Assembly (NCBI GenBank): GCA_036583965.1
Contig: JAZBQD010000014.1
Location: 186,001-250,000 of the forward strand
Origin: Prunella strophiata
Lineage: Eukaryota; Chordata; Aves; Passeriformes; Prunellidae
Length of the DNA: 64,000 nucleotides
Reading direction: 5' to 3'
Below, piece after piece: positions 14,548 through 64,000 of this stretch (position 1 is its first letter; each line of letters starts with the position of its first letter). Under the pieces are notes generated by a model. The model saw only the letters and a program-made list of their open reading frames with translations. It had not been told where the DNA came from and did not search any database. The position numbers and the translations under genes were made by a program.

Positions 14548-16270
14548 GGATGTCAGGGATGCAGGATGGACTGCCAGGGATGCAGGACGGATTGTCAGAG
14601 ATGCAGGATGGGTTTCCCAGGATGCTGGCTGATGTCAGGGATGCAGGGTGGACGGGTTTCCCAGGATGCAGGACGGGTTTCCCAGGATGCAGGATGGATT
14701 GTCAGAGATGCAGGACGGGTTTCCCAGGATTGTCAGAGATGCAGGTTGGATTGTCAGGGATACAGGATGGATTGTCAGAGATGCAAGACGGGTTTCCCAG
14801 GATGCAGGATGGATTGTCAGAGATGCAGGACAGGTTTCCCAGGATGCTGGCTGATGTCAGGGATGCAGGATGGATTGTCAGGGATGCAGGACGGGTTTCC
14901 CAGGATGCAGGATGGATTGTCAGGGATGCAGGACGGGTTTCCCAGGATGCAGGATGGATTGTCAGGGATGCAGGACGGGTTTCCCAGGATGCTGGCTGAT
15001 GTCAGGGATGCAGGACGGGTTCCCAGGATGCAGGACGGGTTTCCCAGGATGCAGGACGAATTGTCAGGGATGCAGGATGGGTTTCCCAGGATGCAGGACG
15101 GGTTTCCCAGGATGCTGGCTGATGTCAGGGATGCAGGACGGGTTTCCCAGGATGCAGGATGGATTGTCAGGGATGCAGGACGGGTTTCCCAGGATGCTGG
15201 CTGATGTCAGGATGCAGGACGGGTTCCCAGGATGCAGGACGGGTTTCCCAGGATGCTGGCTGATGTCAGGGATGCAGGACGGGTTCCCAGGATGCAGGAC
15301 GGGTTTCCCAGGATGCTGGCTGATGTCAGGATGCAGGACGGGTTTCCCAGGATGCTGGCTGATGTCAGGGATGCAGGATGGGTTTCCCAGGATGCAGGAC
15401 GGGTTTCCCAGGATGCTGGCTGATGTCAGGGATGCAGGACGGGTTTCCCAGGATGCAGGACGAATTGTCAGGGATGCAGGATGGGTTTCCCAGGATGCAG
15501 GACGGGTTCCCAGGATGCAGGACGGGTTCCCAGGATGCAGGACGGGTTCCCAGGATGCAGGACGGGTTCCCAGGATGCAGGACGGGTTCCCAGGATGCAG
15601 GATGGATTGTCAGGGATGCAGGACGGGTTTCCCAGGATGCTGGCTGATGTCAGGGATGCAGGACGGGTTCCCAGGATGCAGGACGGGTTTCCCAGGATGC
15701 TGGCTGATGTCAGGATGCAGGACGGGTTCCCAGGATGCAGGACGGGTTCCCAGGATGCAGGACGGGTTCCCAGGATGCAGGACGGGTTCCCAGGATGCAG
15801 GACGGGTTCCCAGGATGCAGGACGGGTTTCCCAGGATGCTGGCTGATGTCAGGATGCAGGACGGGTTCCCAGGATGCAGGACGGGTTCCCAGGATGCAGG
15901 ACGGGTTCCCAGGATGCAGGACGAATTGTCAGGGATGCAGGACGGGTTCCCAGGATGCAGGACGGGTTCCCAGGATGCAGGACGGGTTCCCAGGATGCAG
16001 GACGGGTTCCCAGGATGCAGGACGGGTTCCCAGGATGCAGGACGGGTTCCCAGGATGCAGGACGGGTTCCCAGGATGCAGGACGGGTTCCCAGGATGCAG
16101 GACGAATTGTCAGGGATGCAGGACGGGTTCCCAGGATGAGGGATGCAGGATGGGTTTCCCAGGATGCAGGACGAATTGTCAGGGATGCAGGATGGGTTTC
16201 CCAGGATGCAGGACGGGTTTCCCAGGATGCTGGCTGATGTCAGGGATGCAGGATGGCTTGCCCGGGATGA
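14548..16270. repeat. Minisatellite / VNTR array, 20-21 bp unit, abutting the KIAA0930 CpG island
   Basis: About 1.7 kb (roughly 80-85 units) of tandem repeats. The main unit is 20 bp, GACGGGTTCCCAGGATGCAG. Variants are a 21-bp form with GGGTTTCCC, a form with GAATTGTCAGG or GGATTGTCAGG, and a divergent unit GATGCTGGCTGATGTCAG. I count 13 copies of the divergent unit, at 14621, 14843, 14988, 15111, 15193, 15252, 15312, 15351, 15412, 15636, 15696, 15835 and 16226. Eight identical 20-mers lie in a row at 15941-16100. Because 20-mers and 21-mers are mixed and no unit carries a stop in the + frames, long spurious ORFs run through the array (up to 455 codons). These are not genes. The array ends in a degenerate unit that runs directly into the GC-rich promoter. 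Confidence 0.97.
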
Positions 16271-16523
16271 CGGTCGCTGGCGGCTCCGCCCCGTGGGCGT
16301 GTCGGGCGCTCCGGGCGCTGCCGGTCCCGCCCGGCGGCCGCAGCAGCAGCGGCAGGAAGCGGCGCGGCGCGGCCGGGCGGCGGTCGCGCTGTGCCGGGGG
16401 CGGCGGCGCCGGGCAGCGAGCCGGGGGCAGCGGCACCGGGATCGCTCCCGGTCCGTGCCGAGCCGGGGCCGCGGTGCCGCCTCCGCGGCGGCCTGACATG
16501 AGCTCATCGGCGGCGTTGGCAGC

Positions 16524-60352
<43,829 letters not shown>

Positions 60353-62399
60353 TGAAACATCTTAAGTCTTTGTATAGTGATATTTCTTGCCAGTTATCTA
60401 GATTTGACGTCTAAATGTTGTTTTTAGCCCCTCTCAAAGAACTGTGAAGACCCCTGCATGCTTCAGGGTGTATATCTTTGCCTGCTGGATTTAGGGGAGA
60501 GAGGGAAGGTGCCAGGGGGAGGAAGGAATATGATGCCCAACTGTTTCCCAGTCTGAGACTAAATCTGAAATTGCATGAGATCTGGAATATGAGGAGCCTT
60601 CAGGGTAAGTTTCTAATGTAGAGCTGCTAAATAGCAGACAATTTACTGATGACCAATTTGGTTTTTTATTATTTTACAAGATTTTTAGTCTCTTAAACTG
60701 CTCATTCCTTCCATAGGCTTTTATCTTTTGTGTGCAGTTAATCCAGGATTTAGCATAGTGGAAGAGACTGAATAACAAGCATAAAGGGGACAGGAACAAG
60801 AAACCTTTGGCTTCCCCACTCAATTTCAATTTGCAATGTAGATATTGCAACAACTTCTGCTAGCTAGCAGAAATTCTTCTTTTAAAAGGCTCCTGTTGCA
60901 TTTAAATGGCTGTTTCTCCCAGGTGGTTCCATTCCCTTAGTTCATGCAGCTGCTTGCATGGCTTTACTTAAATAAACCAGTGCTCTTTAGTTTTTAGTTA
61001 AGTTTAACCACTTTAAAAAAACTTTTGCTTTGCCTACAAACAGAACTAGCAATGCTGATTATTGTCTTTGTGATTTTCATCAATTACACATAATTTTTTC
61101 TTTAGGAGCTGTTGAGATGCCACTTTGCACTGCTGATTTAAGCTTGTTATTTCTCATTGCCTTTTTCTCTGTTGGCTAGTCCAAAATTCACCACAAGTTA
61201 ACTTCTGCAAATGTTTTTGAGAAAAATCTGTAAATATTATTTGCAGATTTGAAAACTAGGAAGGAGAAGATGAGGGATATGCCTTCACTGCATGTAAGCA
61301 GTATTTAGAATGAAGAGGAAGTTTTTTGTTCCTTCTTTCTAGCTCCTACTGTGGGACTGCTTTTAAATTGTTGTCTTCCCTTTTCCATTAAAGTTACCAG
61401 TATATACCAGTAACATTTCAGCACCATCATGTTACCTATAGAGAGACAAAGGCAATTCCATATGCTGTGAAAGCATGTTTGCAGTTAGGCATTTCATTGT
61501 CACATCCACTGTTGATGCTGTTGGTTTTGAATTAAGAAAATCCAGCTGGTTTGGATCTGCATTTCTGCTCTGATGGTTCTTGCTGTAGAAAATGTGTCTT
61601 CTCCTGCCCATGTGCAGCCAGATGTTGATGGCCTGAGATTTGCTGTCCTACTTGAGGCCTATGACAAATCTCTGCTCGCACAAGTGAGTGTCTGTGGCAT
61701 GAAGCCAGTATGAAAAAGGCTGACTTCATTTTGCAAACTGCTGGCTTGACAATAAGATCCCCACCAACTGTATCTTCCTCAGGTGTGCCTGACTGGAGAT
61801 GAATTTGGGAGGGTGTTCTGTTGTTCATTGGCTGGTGTGAGAGCAAGGATACCTGGAAAAGGTCCTTGTTTCAGGCATTGGTGCAGGTGGTGTTTTTGAG
61901 GAGTCTGGTTGTTTTCTAATGATGTTTCTGGTCTTAAACCTTTCTTATTAATTCTATTCAATGTGCATAAAGGCTGCATAAGTACAAATAAGGAGAAGCA
62001 ACCCTCTCATGAATATCTGATATCCTGTCCTTGATTATGTTTTGTGTTGAATGTTTGTAGCAAGAAGGTCAGATCCATAGCTCTTGGCATGTTCACAGTG
62101 GGCTAAGATTTGTCAGGTTTCTTTAATTCAAGGCTTTGTTTGTAAACAAATGTGGAAGCAAAGAAATCTGCTTGGTATGAATTTCTTCTCCCTCCTTACC
62201 TACTCATTAATCTTTTTGGAATGATAAAATCTAAAGCCTTTAACTGTTTGAACAAAGTCACAAACAAAGTCACTAAAGGAGTTCAGGAACTGCTTGGGAG
62301 GGAGAAATGTGCAAGAGGAAGCATAGTGATGAGAAAGAAACAGAAGCACGAGATGCAGATGAGAAACCAAGTGCTTGTCCTCCTGTGAGCCACTGTCTT

Positions 62400-63637
62400 G
62401 GTTTTGTCACTGAAACTGCGGGAAAAGCAAAAACTCTTCAAGAACCTTTTTAGTGTTAGAGAATCAAAGCATTGCTATATTCTGGCCAGGACGTGCAACA
62501 GAAATCGTTTCACCCACATATTGCCTGGATTGTGCAGAGAAAATCATGCCATCACACTTAATTTTTACTAGATTTTTCACATACTTATACAGTCAAAACC
62601 CACAGAAATTAATTGGTTCAATGTTCATTGGTCACACATTACATAGTTCTTAGTATTTGGTTCCCTATTGGTTATCAATCTGTTCCCCTTAGATCTTAAT
62701 TAGGTTCTCATTCTTCATTCTCTTATCTCTCTTTTCCCAGACCAGGTGTCTCTGACAGGGGTGATATTTGGAGTTGATGTTGGTTAATGGTTGTTATCTT
62801 TTGTGTATCTTCCCAGTCTGTTGAGATGTTTAGCTCATAAGGCCTCATGAAACAGTCCCCTGAAAAGAAACTTCAATTCCCTTCCCTGCCCAAGGCAAAG
62901 GCGAACAAAACTCCTGCCTAAGTTTTATTTTAAAAAAATTAAACTTGGTATCATTTCCAACAGTTTGAGACAGTCTAAAAAGAGGTGGGCACTCTGAAAT
63001 GAGTTAACTCCCCCTTGGTTCCAACCAATTCCTTTCCCCCAATATGGAATGAAATACTAATAGGTTTAAGTGAAAAAATAACATTTTATTATGAAACAGA
63101 CACCAACAGTCGGGGGAAAAAGTAAATAACTACTAGATACCAAACTGCTATGACTCAGAACTCCATGGGAACAAAGAGAGACCCCAAATGCCAGGAAGAC
63201 CTGTTCCCAAAGCGGCGCATGCAGGAGGCAGCCGTGTGGCCAAGGGACAAAGGGAAGATGGCATCTCCCAGGTGACTGTGTGTCCCCAGGAATAAAGGGA
63301 CAAGGTGGTGGTGTTGTAAAAGGGAACACACTCCCAGGAATAAAGTGATTTCAGCTTTTGTTATAAGGCCTAAAGCTTAGAGGGCCCACGGGTCGAGCAG
63401 GAGCGTTCCCAGCAGGTGAGGATGCTGCAGAGCCGGCGCTGGATCTTCTTCCTTTCTTGAGCAGGGATGTTCCCGATGTTCCAGGCAAAGCAGTCTCACT
63501 GACTCAATGCCCCCTTTTTATCCTGTTTTTTGTTCCTTTGGGTTGGTTTCTGTTGGGATCCTTCATTTGCATGAAGCTTAAGGCGCTTGATTGGCCCTTA
63601 CAGTTCTGTCCAGACTGGCTCCTTTTTGCTTGGTATG
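62400..63637 (-). mobile_element. Composite LTR/ERV-derived block, boundaries unresolved
   Basis: The block contains a reversed polyadenylation signal (CATTTTATTATG, about 63083-63094) and a reversed TATA-like box (CTTTTTATCC near 63513-63522). It also has a CpG-bearing segment (63200-63480) and an upstream stretch (62450-62720) that resembles bird LTR sequence. This suggests at least two LTRs or fragments in minus orientation. I cannot set exact ends or name the families, and no intact retroviral gene is visible. Confidence 0.5.
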
Positions 63638-64000
63638 TGTGGCATTCACATTCTCTGAACATGATTCCTTCACCCAGGTTTTTTCTCCTGGGAAGCTGAA
63701 AGGCAGCAAGAGGCCTCAGAGAAAAGAAAAACAATTCTTATCTCATTTACTGGTCCTGTGTTGTGCCAAAGTGGAATGAAATATGGAGACTGTGTACCCA
63801 AAGTGATGGTGTTTTGGTTTCTTGGCCTATCAGGGCCAAGTGCGTGTCGAGACTGTCGGTCAACAGACAGTCACGAGATTTTGAGTTCTTATTCAGTTTC
63901 AGTTTGGGTGTAATATAGTATAGAATAATATAGTATAATAAAGTAATTAATTAGCCTTCTGATATCATGGAGTCCTGCTCATCATTCTTCCCTGCCATGG
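63638..64000 (+). mobile_element. Endogenous-retrovirus LTR, + orientation, cut by the window edge
   Basis: The probable start is TGTGGCATTCACATTC at 63638. The body contains TTTTTTCTCCTGGGAAGC and a T/A-rich promoter-proximal region. It has an AATAAA in TATAATAAAGTAATTAAT (about 63938-63943), followed by AGCCTTCTGATATCATGGAG. This ending is typical of an LTR type I know from songbirds. The 3' end lies beyond 64000, so whether it is a solo LTR or part of a provirus cannot be told. Confidence 0.75.

Noticed and set aside
14870..16237. 455-codon ORF, and several other long ORFs on both strands, across 14.5-16.6 kb
   Set aside because: They are read-through of the 20-21 bp minisatellite, whose units lack stops in the + frames. 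The protein would be a shuffled low-complexity repeat that changes phase at each unit-length switch.
14548..16270. Regular repeat array considered as CRISPR
   Set aside because: There are no unique spacers between units, the units are contiguous and degenerate, and the genome is a vertebrate's. It is a minisatellite.

Overview
The window is vertebrate nuclear DNA, almost certainly from a bird and probably a songbird. The evidence is CR1 LINE tails, several solo retroviral LTRs of types I associate with passerine genomes, long gene-poor stretches, and one spliced gene with canonical GT-AG introns. There is no operon, ribosome-binding-site or prophage signal. Most open reading frames are chance or repeat-derived.

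The only protein-coding gene I can support is the 5' part of KIAA0930 (DUF2045 family, function not established), on the + strand. Four coding exons are visible: exon 1 at 16524-16647, exon 2 at 41727-41875, exon 3 at 58884-58988 and exon 4 at 60155-60232. Reading phases agree across all junctions (456 coding bases, 152 codons). The rest of the gene lies beyond 64000. Introns 1 and 2 are large (about 25.1 kb and 17.0 kb), intron 3 is 1.2 kb, and intron 4 runs off the window.

Layout: 1-14547 is intergenic DNA with two CR1 fragments and simple repeats. 14548-16270 is a roughly 1.7-kb minisatellite with a 20-21 bp unit and a higher-order structure. It abuts a CpG-island promoter and first exon (16262-16960). 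Intron 1 holds low-complexity tracts, a 620-bp LTR, a permuted direct-repeat cluster and a solo LTR with target-site duplication. Intron 2 holds a CR1 tail, a 60-bp tandem duplication, a CpG-rich patch, two more solo LTRs of the same family, a third LTR type, a perfect 26-bp-arm hairpin and a GC-rich interspersed repeat. The end of the window (about 62400-64000) is dense LTR-derived sequence.

The points most worth a second look are the promoter-abutting minisatellite with helical-turn periodicity, the perfect hairpin in intron 2, a tandem NAGNAG acceptor at exon 3, and an out-of-frame upstream ORF overlapping the KIAA0930 start. No new multi-gene system is apparent.
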